This document shows positions 25,128 through 34,323 of a stretch of DNA of 64,000 bases, piece by piece. The first letter of the stretch is position 1; each line of letters opens with the position of its first letter. The translations under genes and the position numbers were made by a program. Source of the stretch: Tetragonia tetragonoides (taxonomy: Eukaryota; Streptophyta; Magnoliopsida; Caryophyllales; Aizoaceae); contig CM076148.1 of the NCBI GenBank assembly GCA_038025085.1, forward strand, positions 36,539,691-36,603,690, given 5' to 3'. Below the pieces are notes generated by a model. It was not told the DNA's origin and did no database searches. It was given only the letters and a program-made list of their open reading frames with translations.

Positions 25128-26628
25128 TGATAGGCCCGCAAGTGCACGGGTTATATCGTCGTAATAAAATATCGTATCCACAGGGAGCTATCGATTTCAA
25201 GTGTTAAGTTTTTTCTTAAATTGTCAAGCTAAGCGATTCAAACTTGAGTTGGTGATTATAAACTATTCAATTGAAACTAAACACAATTTCAATAACAATT
25301 AAACTATCAAGAAAAAGGACCTAGAGTTGATTTCACCAAACTAAAGTTCTTGATGCAACGAATAAAATTAGCTAGCATGTCATGTCAAGTATCGCAAGGA
25401 CGGATAATGGAAGCCTAAACCTTCTCTCGAAGAAATAGAGGCGAACTCAATGCAAACTTAACTACCTATTCTCATGGAGCCAAGCAAACATCAAGAGCAT
25501 GAAGAATGGTTTCAATCCAAAGTCCCGGAATCATCTAAACTACTCTCGTGATTAGACAATACCGATGATTGTTTGAAGTCAAGCAATTTATATTCCCCTT
25601 TCGATTATATATAAATCACCCAAAATAAATCAAGATTCTTTCTCAAGAATTATGAACGATTAGGGCACAGACAATCAATCGCAATATATCTCAACAACCA
25701 TGCTAGCAAAAATTATCCACACATCAATCAACTATAGTAGGGCTACATCAACTCTAGATAGGAAAATTAGCTACTCATGGCTATGGAGAACAATAAACAC
25801 GACTTCAAGAACACGATAAACATGGAATAAACAAGAAAGAAACGAAGTAAGTTCAATCTAAAATCAACCATAAACTAAATAGCAAAGAGAGGGGAAAGAG
25901 ATAGTAGAGATGAGAAGTAAACCGAAGTGCTTCAATTATAATTTGCCAAAAGCTTGAAGAAGAAATCCAAAGCTTGAATTCGATCTCCAAATACAAAACC
26001 CGAACAACGAACAAGTGTTTGAAAGCAATAATCTAAGTACTTGAAACTCTAATTCTCTCTATTGATCTAAGAAAGCAATAAGATGGATAGTCTATGATAG
26101 TATGAGCTCTCTTTGAGATTAGATTCTATGCCACTTTATAGGCTTGAAAGGGGAGTAGTTGGAATTAGGAGAGACAAGAGAGAGAAATAGAGGAAAGCTC
26201 TTCGAATTCCACTCTCGTCGGAGGCTTGCCCGGGCGCGCGAATCTCGTGCCCAAAAGTTGCCCAGCCGCGTGAACACATCTTGAGCGAAATATGATGTTG
26301 CTGCCACCCTTGCGTGGGCGCGCGGATTCCAAGTACAAATTGTGCGCGGCCACGTTCTTTTCTTCTCCTTCAAACTTTAATCCCTTCCCTGTGGGCGTGT
26401 GGGCGTGTGGGCGCGCGGATTCCAAGCTCAAAATGTGCGCGGCCACGTTCTTTTCTTCATTTGGCTCCAAATTGCATTCTATAAACACAAATCAAACCAA
26501 AAACACCCAAGAAGCGTAATCTCATCCAAAGGAATCAAATTCCACTCTAAATCAACAAAACTTATTCCACAACAACGAGAATGAGTGCTCATTTGACAAG
26601 GAAAATGACACTAATTATGCACTCATCA
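25128..26628 (-). repeat. 3' LTR of the outer retrotransposon
   Basis: This LTR of about 1.5 kb runs TGATGAGTGC...GGGCCTATCA in element sense, with TG/CA termini. A TATAAAG box lies on the minus strand at 26134-26140. A GC-rich stretch (26220-26450) contains a tandem repeat with GGGCGCGCGG and TGTGCGCGGCCACGTTC. In the stretches I aligned it differs from the 5' LTR by a few substitutions per 100 bp. Confidence 0.92.
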
Positions 26629-26645
26629 AACTCCCCCAAGCTTAG
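26629..26645 (-). promoter_or_regulatory. Polypurine tract of the outer element
   Basis: In element sense the sequence next to the 3' LTR is AAGCTTGGGGGAGTT followed by TGATGAG, a typical plus-strand priming site. It fixes the element on the minus strand. Confidence 0.75.
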
Positions 26646-28779
26646 ACCTTTGCTTGTCCCCAAGCAAAACACGTTAAGACAAAAGGAGGCGGGGAACAAA
26701 GGACATGAGATCACCTTCTCAAATTAAGTTTCAAAATCAACATCAAGGCCAAAAGAATTAACCCAAGTCAAGAACAATAGTGACATAGCCGCTCGAATTC
26801 ACATAGCACATCATGTAATAGCGATCCAAAACATCCAATCTTACCACAAGACCCACTCTTGAATGTAGCATAGCAAAGTAGAAAGACCCTCACTTTAGGT
26901 AAGTGGACACTCACACTCAAGTGTTTAAAATTGACAATCAAAATGGGTTTCTCTCAATACTCATCTCAAAAGTCACGGCTTACCATATGCTCACCAATCA
27001 TCTCACATCTCCTCCGCTAAGGACAATTGATATAAACGAGTCAAGAGGACTTTCATAGGTCGTAACGTAGGCTTAAGGTTAAAGGGTAGGACAAATTCAT
27101 TCGGATAGTTGGCTAAAGATGTCATGAAACCAGTGGAGCAAAAATCATTAATTCACCTCATGCATGAAGGTAAACAATGCGAAACTCCGACTAACAAAAA
27201 GCAACATCTAACCAATATCACAAAACTCTATTTGAAATACTCTTCATTCAAGCCCAACTTTCAAGAATTCAACCTTTTTATTCCCTTTTTTTTCTTTGAG
27301 AACATTTTCAGTTTTTTTATTTTATTTTTTAATAAGGACCAAACTTTGAATTTCAACCATTCTTTCAAGAGCTTACACAAACCACGGAGTTACACGTTGT
27401 GAAATGTAACGTAAACTCCAAGATCAATCCTACTCCACAAGTCTCATGACAAATTGGTTAAACATGGTTTCTCCGGTCAAAAGGCTTGTAATGCGGGTGA
27501 AAGCGAAGAATAGGCAAAGCTCAAAGTGGTTCACAAGGGATATCATACCAAGGTAGGCTTATTTGGCTAAATGTGAGCTAAAAAAAAACAAATAATGCCT
27601 CAATCATACTCGTTCAATCAATGTCAAGTGCGGACTCAATAGAGAAAATAGAAATCAATCCTCTACGGAGAGGTTGAGAAGCCTCTCCCCAAGGTGAGTT
27701 CTAGAAACCAATGACTAAGAGAGAGTTTCACACATGAAAAACACAATAGACCATAGTGATGCACGGTCTTCAAAGCTCAAAACTCACGGGTCAATTTGGT
27801 CTATCCAACTCAACAATGCAACATTCAAGAGTCATCATCATACATGCCACAAACTATGAATCGCAACAACAATCATGCTATGTAAAACTTAGGCCAAGCA
27901 TATTTTCACAAGAACAAGAGTCAATCCTTTCGATTTTCACAATAAAACAAGAATCATTATCGAAGGATCACATCTCACACGTTTTTTTTGGATTTTTTTT
28001 TATCTATGTTTTTGCATTTTTTTATGCATGTGGAATTAAAACCTAAATTATATGCAAAACAAACAAAAATAAAAGAAATAAATAAAAAAAAGCAAAACTA
28101 ATCTAAAAATGCAAAAAACAAAACAAAAAACTATATGCAATGCAATTCACATTTCACAAAACATCATCAAAATCACCTCCCCAAAGCTTGAAACGAACAT
28201 TGTCCTCAATGTGAGCAAAGACAATTGTATAGAGGGGAAGAGAGGAGAGAAAACTCACGGAGCCTCCCTCGGACGGGGAGGGAAAGTGTAGTGAAGGGGT
28301 GAGATGGTGGTCGGCGATGAGGAGAGATTGAAATAGGATTGGTTGACCCTTAGATTGCCCAGCAACAGTTGCGCTGCCGGGCTCGATGGGCAATTAAATT
28401 CCATGCGGCCGAGCGAAGTGGGCAGGGAGGTGGAACTTGTCTCGCGCGGACGAGCGCTGGACGGAACAAGGAGGCCGAAACAGAGCTGAAGTCGCGCTGG
28501 CGGGTGTGTTAACTTCTCAATTCTTGCCCGCTCGTCTTGAACTGTGTCATGATCGATTTGCTATCAACTTTTAGACACTTCCTCTTCTCCTTGCAATACC
28601 TACAAAATGAACACCAAAAACAAAAAGGAAAAGCTAACTAATCGAACTCTTTTTGCAACCTTTTTTTTGGTTTTTTTTTTTTTTTTTAGAAAAAAAGTAT
28701 AATAAAGGAAACAAACACAACTTGGGTTGCCTCCCAATAAGCGCTCTTTTAAGGTCGAGAGCTCGACACTTTTTTGAAC
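26646..28779 (-). other. Outer element non-coding region
   Basis: About 2.1 kb between the protease ORF and the polypurine tract, in the place where RT, RNase H and integrase would lie in an autonomous relative. It is AT-rich with T tracts near 28660 and no reading frame of recognisable origin on either strand. A short GC-richer stretch lies at 28260-28510. Confidence 0.7.
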
Positions 28780-30486
28780 TTATCCCGGATGGATCACAAA
28801 AATGGCAATGTTGTCGCCATGATTTCTTTTGTTACCATGAACCTCGGACTTGTTTCCCTTCAGTTGGATAATGGCGTTAGGTCGCCATTCCTTGATAATC
28901 TCCTTAGCCTTGTCAATCAACCTCTTTCTCACCCTTGGAGTTGATTTCTTCCTGACATATGTCGTTTTCTTAGGCTTGTGTGCATCTCTTTTTGGAAACT
29001 CATGATCATGAACACCCAATGTGGTGTCCTCATCTTGAAACATTGAAAGACCACCACATTCAAGGGATTCGACAAGGAGATCATTCGAGTTGTTGTGCAA
29101 AGGATGATCAATTGCATCAACCATACAACAAGTATTCTCAAGAGAAGGCTTCATTACATTGTTAGAGAAACCAAACTTGACCTTCTCGTCACCAATATAC
29201 AAGCAAATCGTTCCACCTTTAACATCAATTACCGCACCGACGGTAGCAAGAAATGTCCTTCCAAGGATAATGGGGATTCTAGAATCTTCCTCCATATCTA
29301 AGACAATAAAATCCGTAGGAATGAAGAATGTATTCACTTGAAGAGGTACATTTTCCAAGACACCCACCGGATACTTGACCGACCGATCGACAAGTTGAAA
29401 TGACATGGAGGTAGGTTTCAAGTCACCCAAGCCAAGCTTCTTGCAAATAGATAATGGCAATAAACTCACACTTGCACCAAGATCACACAAAGCCTTATCA
29501 AAGTTCATTGTACCGATAACACAAGGGATAGAGAATGAACCGGGATCCTTAAGCTTTGAAGGTGACTTGTTTTGGAGAATTGCACTGCATTCCTCCGTTA
29601 GAGACACTGTTTCACTCTCATCAAACTTGCGTTTGTTGGATAGTATCTCCTTCAAGAATTTCCCATAAGAAGGCATCTCCGAAATTGCCTCAAGGAATGG
29701 GATATTGATGTGTAGCTTCTTGAGTACCTCCAGGAACTTGCCATATTTCTTCAACAAAGTGGAATTCACTAACCGTTGAGAAAAAGGAATTGGTGGCTTG
29801 TATGGCTCAATATGAACAACATTGGGTTCCTTTTGCCTCGGAGTCTCCACCTCATTCTTCTCTTTTCCTCCATCCTCACAAGACTTTACAACTTTCACCA
29901 CTTTATCACTTGCATCCCTTATGCTCTCCTCACTCCTATTTTCCACCATGTGAAGGTTCTCCACTTTCTCCCCATGGTTCACAAAAATAGCATTCACATG
30001 CCCCTTGGGATTCGTCTCGGGCTTGCCTGGAAGTTGACCCAAAAGTCTACTAGAAGGGCTAGCTAGTTGAGAAATTTGATTCTCAAGCATCCTATTGTGA
30101 GTGACCAATGAGTCAAACTTTGAGGTCAATTGTCGAATGGACTCTTGGGTGGATTCATTTTGTTTCATTTGGGAACTCACAAAAGTTTCCATGAGACTTT
30201 CAAGGTTGGACTTTGGGGGTTGTGGTGACGAATTTTGATATGTAGCTCTTGGTTGAAAAACGGGAGGTTGGATGTTGGTATTTTGTGGAGGGAAAGTGTT
30301 GGATGGTGCATTGTGTGGTGGATTATTTTGTGGTGGAAAGGGGGCCGGATTCCGATAGGAGAAGTTAGGATGATTTCTCCAACCCGGATTATATGTTTGG
30401 GAGAAAGGGTCATTCGGAGGACGGGGGTCAAAGTTATGGAGGGCACTGGATTGTTCAATTGTCATCTCTTGAGGATCATTGCTCAT
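28780..30486 (-). CDS. Outer element protease ORF with gag C-terminal part
   Basis: The start is ATG at 30486 (minus strand), which shares its TG with the gag stop codon (ATGA). The first 130 residues are Pro/Asn/Gln-rich (NPGWRNHPNFSYRNP), typical of the gag tail of this family, with a predicted coiled segment (RMLENQISQL). The retropepsin-type aspartic protease lies near residues 320-440: LCDLGASVSLLP holds the catalytic Asp (usual DTGAS or DLGAS), followed by the flap region and IILGRTFLAT. The C-terminus is basic. No zinc knuckle is visible. The frame is open over about 568 codons, so it is well preserved. Confidence 0.8.
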   Translation of the reverse strand: MSNDPQEMTIEQSSALHNFDPRPPNDPFSQTYNPGWRNHPNFSYRNPAPFPPQNNPPHNAPSNTFPPQNTNIQPPVFQPRATYQNSSPQPPKSNLESLMETFVSSQMKQNESTQESIRQLTSKFDSLVTHNRMLENQISQLASPSSRLLGQLPGKPETNPKGHVNAIFVNHGEKVENLHMVENRSEESIRDASDKVVKVVKSCEDGGKEKNEVETPRQKEPNVVHIEPYKPPIPFSQRLVNSTLLKKYGKFLEVLKKLHINIPFLEAISEMPSYGKFLKEILSNKRKFDESETVSLTEECSAILQNKSPSKLKDPGSFSIPCVIGTMNFDKALCDLGASVSLLPLSICKKLGLGDLKPTSMSFQLVDRSVKYPVGVLENVPLQVNTFFIPTDFIVLDMEEDSRIPIILGRTFLATVGAVIDVKGGTICLYIGDEKVKFGFSNNVMKPSLENTCCMVDAIDHPLHNNSNDLLVESLECGGLSMFQDEDTTLGVHDHEFPKRDAHKPKKTTYVRKKSTPRVRKRLIDKAKEIIKEWRPNAIIQLKGNKSEVHGNKRNHGDNIAIFVIHPG

Positions 30487-31403
30487 GTACACTTTCCTTG
30501 AGAGCTACTTGGTTGCATTTGTTGAACTTGGTGAGAAAGAGCATCTAGCTTGCTTGTCAAAAGTGTTACCGCATCAACATCAGTCTTTCCACTACTTCTC
30601 TTACTGCCCGGCCTATCGGAAGACCATTGGTAGTTATTGGAGGCCATGTTCTCAAGTAAGGTTTTGGCAGCACTCGGTCTCAAGGTCATGATAGAGCCAC
30701 CCGCAGCAGCATCGATGGACATTCTCATAGTGGGATTCAATCCACAATAGAATGTTTGAATTAGAAGCCAAGGTTCAATGCCATGAGGAGGGCACTTTCT
30801 TTGCAAATCTTTGAACCGCTCCCAAGCTTCATACAGTGACTCTCCATCGCTATGGAAAGCATGAATGTCATTTCTCAACTTATTAGCCATATCCGGTGGA
30901 AAGTACCGAATCAAGAAGGCATTGGACAAAGCCTCCCAAGTAGTGAATGAGTTGGTCTCTTGGCTATTCAACCATTGCTTCGCCTTACCCGCTAAGGAAA
31001 ATGGGAATAAGTGGAGGCAAAGTGCATCATCACTAACCCCGTTCATCTTCAATGTATCACACTTCTCCAAGAATAGAGCAATGTATTCATTGGGGTCTTC
31101 ACCATGGTTCCCATAGTATTGGTCCTCCTTGACGAAGGAAATGAAGGATGTTTTGATCTCAAAATTTTTGGCCCCAATAACCGGCCTACTGATACTCGAA
31201 CCAATGTTACCAACGGTGGGATTAGAGAAATCCCTCAAGGATCGAAGGTCATCCCCCATGGTAGCTTGTTCTAGTTCAAGATCATGTTGCTTCCTCAACT
31301 CTTCCTGTAAGCGCTTTCGTGCTCTCTTTTTAGTGGAACGTGATGTTCTTTCGATCTCGGGGTTCAAAGGTAAGAGGTTGTCGGACTCTTGACTCCTGGT
31401 CAT
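30483..31403 (-). CDS. Outer element gag (retrotransposon capsid)
   Basis: I chose the ATG at 31403 (MTRSQESDNLL); the open frame extends only a little further upstream. It encodes about 306 residues. An N-terminal basic helix (RSTKKRARKRLQEELRKQ) precedes the Retrotrans_gag domain: DPNEYIALFLEKC, LFPFSLAGKAKQWL, ALSNAFLIRYFPP and SLYEAWERFKDLQRKCP. The capsid would package element RNA. The frame ends at TGA 30483-30485, overlapping the ATG of the protease frame. Whether that is reinitiation or a frameshift lesion in a once single ORF cannot be decided here. Confidence 0.85.
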   Translation of the reverse strand: MTRSQESDNLLPLNPEIERTSRSTKKRARKRLQEELRKQHDLELEQATMGDDLRSLRDFSNPTVGNIGSSISRPVIGAKNFEIKTSFISFVKEDQYYGNHGEDPNEYIALFLEKCDTLKMNGVSDDALCLHLFPFSLAGKAKQWLNSQETNSFTTWEALSNAFLIRYFPPDMANKLRNDIHAFHSDGESLYEAWERFKDLQRKCPPHGIEPWLLIQTFYCGLNPTMRMSIDAAAGGSIMTLRPSAAKTLLENMASNNYQWSSDRPGSKRSSGKTDVDAVTLLTSKLDALSHQVQQMQPSSSQGKCT

Positions 31404-31534
31404 GCACCACAAACACTAGAAAAGAGGATCAAACGCAAAAGCAAGAATAATCGAAAAAACACAAGCAACACACACACACACGTGCTTAGTCTAGTCTATC
31501 CAAGAACCGCCTAATATTGGAATAACGCCTAGCT

Positions 31535-31551
31535 CCCCGGCAACGGCGCCA
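31535..31551 (-). promoter_or_regulatory. Primer-binding site of the outer element
   Basis: In element sense, six bases after the 5' LTR, TGGCGCCGTTGCCGGGG is a primer-binding site of the kind reported for Athila-type Ty3 elements (attributed to tRNA-Asp, from memory). It confirms that the 5' LTR starts at 31558. Confidence 0.7.
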
Positions 31552-31557
31552 AAAACT

Positions 31558-31804
31558 TGATAGGCCCGCAAGTGCATGGGTTATATCGTCGTAATAAAAT
31601 ATCGTATCCACAGGGAGCTATCGATTCCAAGTATTAAGTTTTTCTTAAATTGTCAAGCTAAGCAATTCAAACTTGAGTTGGTGATTATAAACTATTCAAT
31701 TGAAACTAAACACAATTCCAATAACAATTAAACTATCAAGAAAAAGGACCTAGAGTTGATTTCACCAAACTAAAGTTCTTGATGCAACGAATAAAACTAG
31801 CTAG
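31558..31804 (-). repeat. 5' LTR of the outer element, portion left of the inner insertion
   Basis: It matches 25128-25375 in the other LTR. It ends at GCTAG (31800-31804), the duplicated target of the inner element. The rest of the LTR resumes at 49645. Confidence 0.92.
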
Positions 31805-33207
31805 TGTAAGAACCCTCGCCTTTCCGGCGTGTTTTTGATTTTTAGTTGAGATTAATGGTTCTTAAATATGTGTCACATGCGATTCAAATTAATTATAAAG
31901 AACAATAATTTGCAAATAAGAAGCCGCCACCAATTTTTAAGGAAACAATTGGAAACCATCAAAAGTGCACCCCAATCCCTATTGGGAATTGACTCATGCC
32001 CATGGGGACTAAATATTGAGTTCGGGGATGTAGGTACGAAATAAACAAGACGAATCTCATCTAAATCGCCCGTATTAACGGCCTCTACTAAGCTTATCCA
32101 TGTCAAGTATTTATTTATGCTATATGGTTCCATACAAATCCGGTCGTCCAATGAACCTAAATTAACTAGGCGGGTTAAGAACAACCAAGTTACCTACGTT
32201 ATCACTTTGCACGGTTTATGTCCAATTTACATGCATACTATTTGACAAGCATAAACATGATATAAAGCATTAATTAACGCTCCAACCTACCAACTTTGCT
32301 AAACGCGCCATGTATTGCATATGCACATCAATAAAACCGTTAGTATCTTCAAAAGAGTAATTATAATGCAAAGGTGCTAACTTTATGCTAAAATAAACCT
32401 AGGAGGTTACTATATGCATGCAAAAACTATGAAAGATGCAAACTTGCATAAACTAATAAAAAGACAAAAACTTTATACTAACTAATCGAGCATGATTATA
32501 TACAAAATCAAAAGCATGCATATTTATTCAACCATAATCAAAAGCTAAATAAAACATGGTGAATGAACAATAAAACAAGAGATTTAATAAAGAATTAGGC
32601 CCTCAGGATGGTTAACCTGGACGTTCTATTCGAACGGGACTAGTAGAATTGGAATTGCTCTTCGATCTTGGGTGCTAGGCTAGATGTATTGCTTGCTTGA
32701 ATCTTCAGATTTCTGAATATGGGGAAATATGTGCTCTCAATGCTCTCAAAATTATGAACTGACTGACCTCTCGCAGAAGAGGGTGAAAGGGAGTATTTAT
32801 AGAGTTAAGGGACGGATTTAGGGGCCTAGGGCGAGAAGCCCGACGCCAAAACTCGGCCCAGTCAAAAAACTGGTTCAGCGGCCACACAGAGGGCAGCTGA
32901 GGCCCACGGCGCGCGCGTGACTAGGGTTTTTTAACTTTTTGTGCTCTGTAAATTACGAAATTGCCCACGGGCTAGCCCAAGGGGCCGGGATTGAGCGGTT
33001 TTGACCCAAATCTTTGAGACGCGATATCTCTTGATCCAGGAACCTGATTGAGGCAAGGTTAAAGACGTTATCCAAAGATTGAGGTTTCAAGGAATTTGGT
33101 CTAGATTTCCGAGCAATGTCCTTTTCTACGTACGTCCATGTTAAACCATTACCATCATCATCGGGCGTTGCGATGTCAGGGGATGAGAACCGATTAGGGT
33201 ATCTACA
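31805..33207 (-). repeat. 3' LTR of the inner element
   Basis: Plus-strand TGTAAGAACC...GTATCTACA. A TATAAATA box lies on the minus strand at 32794-32801. Compared with the 5' LTR it lacks about 125 bp of GC-rich sequence (present at 49199-49325) and about 20 bp near 49480; elsewhere differences are a few per 100 bp. A 103-codon minus-strand frame (31873-32184) recurs in the other LTR, but I see no domain in it. Confidence 0.93.
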
Positions 33208-33223
33208 GAAGCCCCCACTTTGG
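33208..33223 (-). promoter_or_regulatory. Polypurine tract of the inner element
   Basis: In element sense CCAAAGTGGGGGCTTC directly precedes the 3' LTR (TGTAGATACC). This purine-rich primer confirms the minus-strand orientation. Confidence 0.75.
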
Positions 33224-33360
33224 CCGAGCTTGTAAAAGCGAAGGTCAAAGTATTTGCTGAAAATGCCTGCAGCTTTTTTTTTTTTTTTGAAAATGCTTTA
33301 TGTTAGAAAGAAGAAAAGATAGATTCCTGACCGCCTGTGGTCAAGGTTACCTGCTTTGTT

Positions 33361-33630
33361 TAAAGAGCGGTGCATTGCTCTGCTTTGTTTAAAGAGCGGG
33401 GCGTTGCTCTACTCTGCGGATACTGACGTGACGCTAATTTTGATAGCCTTATCGTCAAAAGGGTGCTGTGTTGCCCTGCCTTTAATTGTTGCCAACGTGA
33501 CGCTAATTTTGATAGCTTCAACGTCAAAGAGCGGTATGTTTCTCTGCTTAAGTTGTTGTTGACACGACGGTAATTTTGATAGCTTCGTCGCCAAAGAGCG
33601 GTATGTTGCTCTGCTTTAGTTGTGCCTGCA
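33361..33630. repeat. Tandem repeats of about 68 bp near the inner 3' LTR
   Basis: Units begin at about 33427, 33496 and 33563 (CGTGACGCTAATTTTGATAG and variants), with periods 69 and 67. Each is followed by CGTCAAAGAGCGG and a TTGCTCTGC-like segment. A partial unit precedes them from 33361. Tandem arrays in the 3' untranslated region of Tat/Ogre elements are known and can seed satellite DNA. Confidence 0.8.
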
Positions 33631-33841
33631 AAAATAAAATAAAGTGCCTGTGCCTGTAAAAAGTTAGATATAAGGCCCGCGCCTGCAAAAATAGATAGTG
33701 CCGGTTCCCTAGGATAAGAAACCAAGCTGTGGGGGCAAAAGAGCCATTTTAGGTGATATATTCAAATTTCCCGGGCTTCCAACGGTCGAGAAATGCAATT
33801 CCGCGCGGAATTTGAACTCGTGGGCCCGCCCCAAGGGGGCA

Positions 33842-34020
33842 AACACAGGAATTGGTTCGGCGGCCATGCGGACGGCCGCCGAAGGCTGGGCGGCCTTTAC
33901 GGGCCCGCTCAGCGGCTAAAGACGCTGTGAGAAGGCTAAAAGAGGGGCCGCCAGGCCGGGCGGCTCAGCCGCAGCGCCTGGGCGGCCCTGAACCGGACCG
34001 CTGGGCCGGTTCAGAGGCGA
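33842..34020 (+). promoter_or_regulatory. GC-rich inverted-repeat module upstream of antisense gene 1
   Basis: This GC-rich island in AT-rich surroundings contains TTCGGCGGCC (33856-33865) with its exact complement at 33874-33883, and CTGAACCGG (33988-33996) with CCGGTTCAG at 34006-34014. Motifs such as CAGCGGCT and GGGCGGC recur at 37562-37745 and 49199-49325. It lies about 300 bp upstream of the gene 1 start. I infer a promoter or regulatory role; the short frame across it is not a gene. Confidence 0.5.
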
Positions 34021-34323
34021 AATCGGGTATTTTTGTGTGAGGAGCCGAGTTTTGGGTCATTTTTCCCCCAAAATTTTGAGACTCTCTCTCTCTACCTCCA
34101 TTGTTGCCCAATCTTCATTTCTTACCCAAATTTGCTCAAATTTGCTTCTGTTTGCTTGCATTTGCTTGGTTTTGCATAATCTTTGCATAATTTGAAGTTT
34201 AATTGTGATTTCTCACAAATTTGGGGTAAATTTGAGAGTGGGTTTTTGAAACCCTTGGAGAGAGAAAATCCCAATTTCTCCATTCTTGCTTGTTGATCTT
34301 TGCTAGCTTGTTCATCTTTCTTC

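Noticed and set aside
26292..26584. Frames in the GC-rich part of the outer LTR, repeated at 50495-50845
   Set aside because: LTR repeat sequence with GC-rich tandem units; frames occur on both strands and have no domain.
32705..32887. 60-residue minus-strand frame, repeated at 49002-49184
   Set aside because: It spans the LTR promoter and TATA region and is only duplicated because LTRs are duplicated.
33852..34040. Arg/Ala/Gly-rich 62-residue frame
   Set aside because: It lies across the GC-rich inverted-repeat module, where stop codons are rare by composition.
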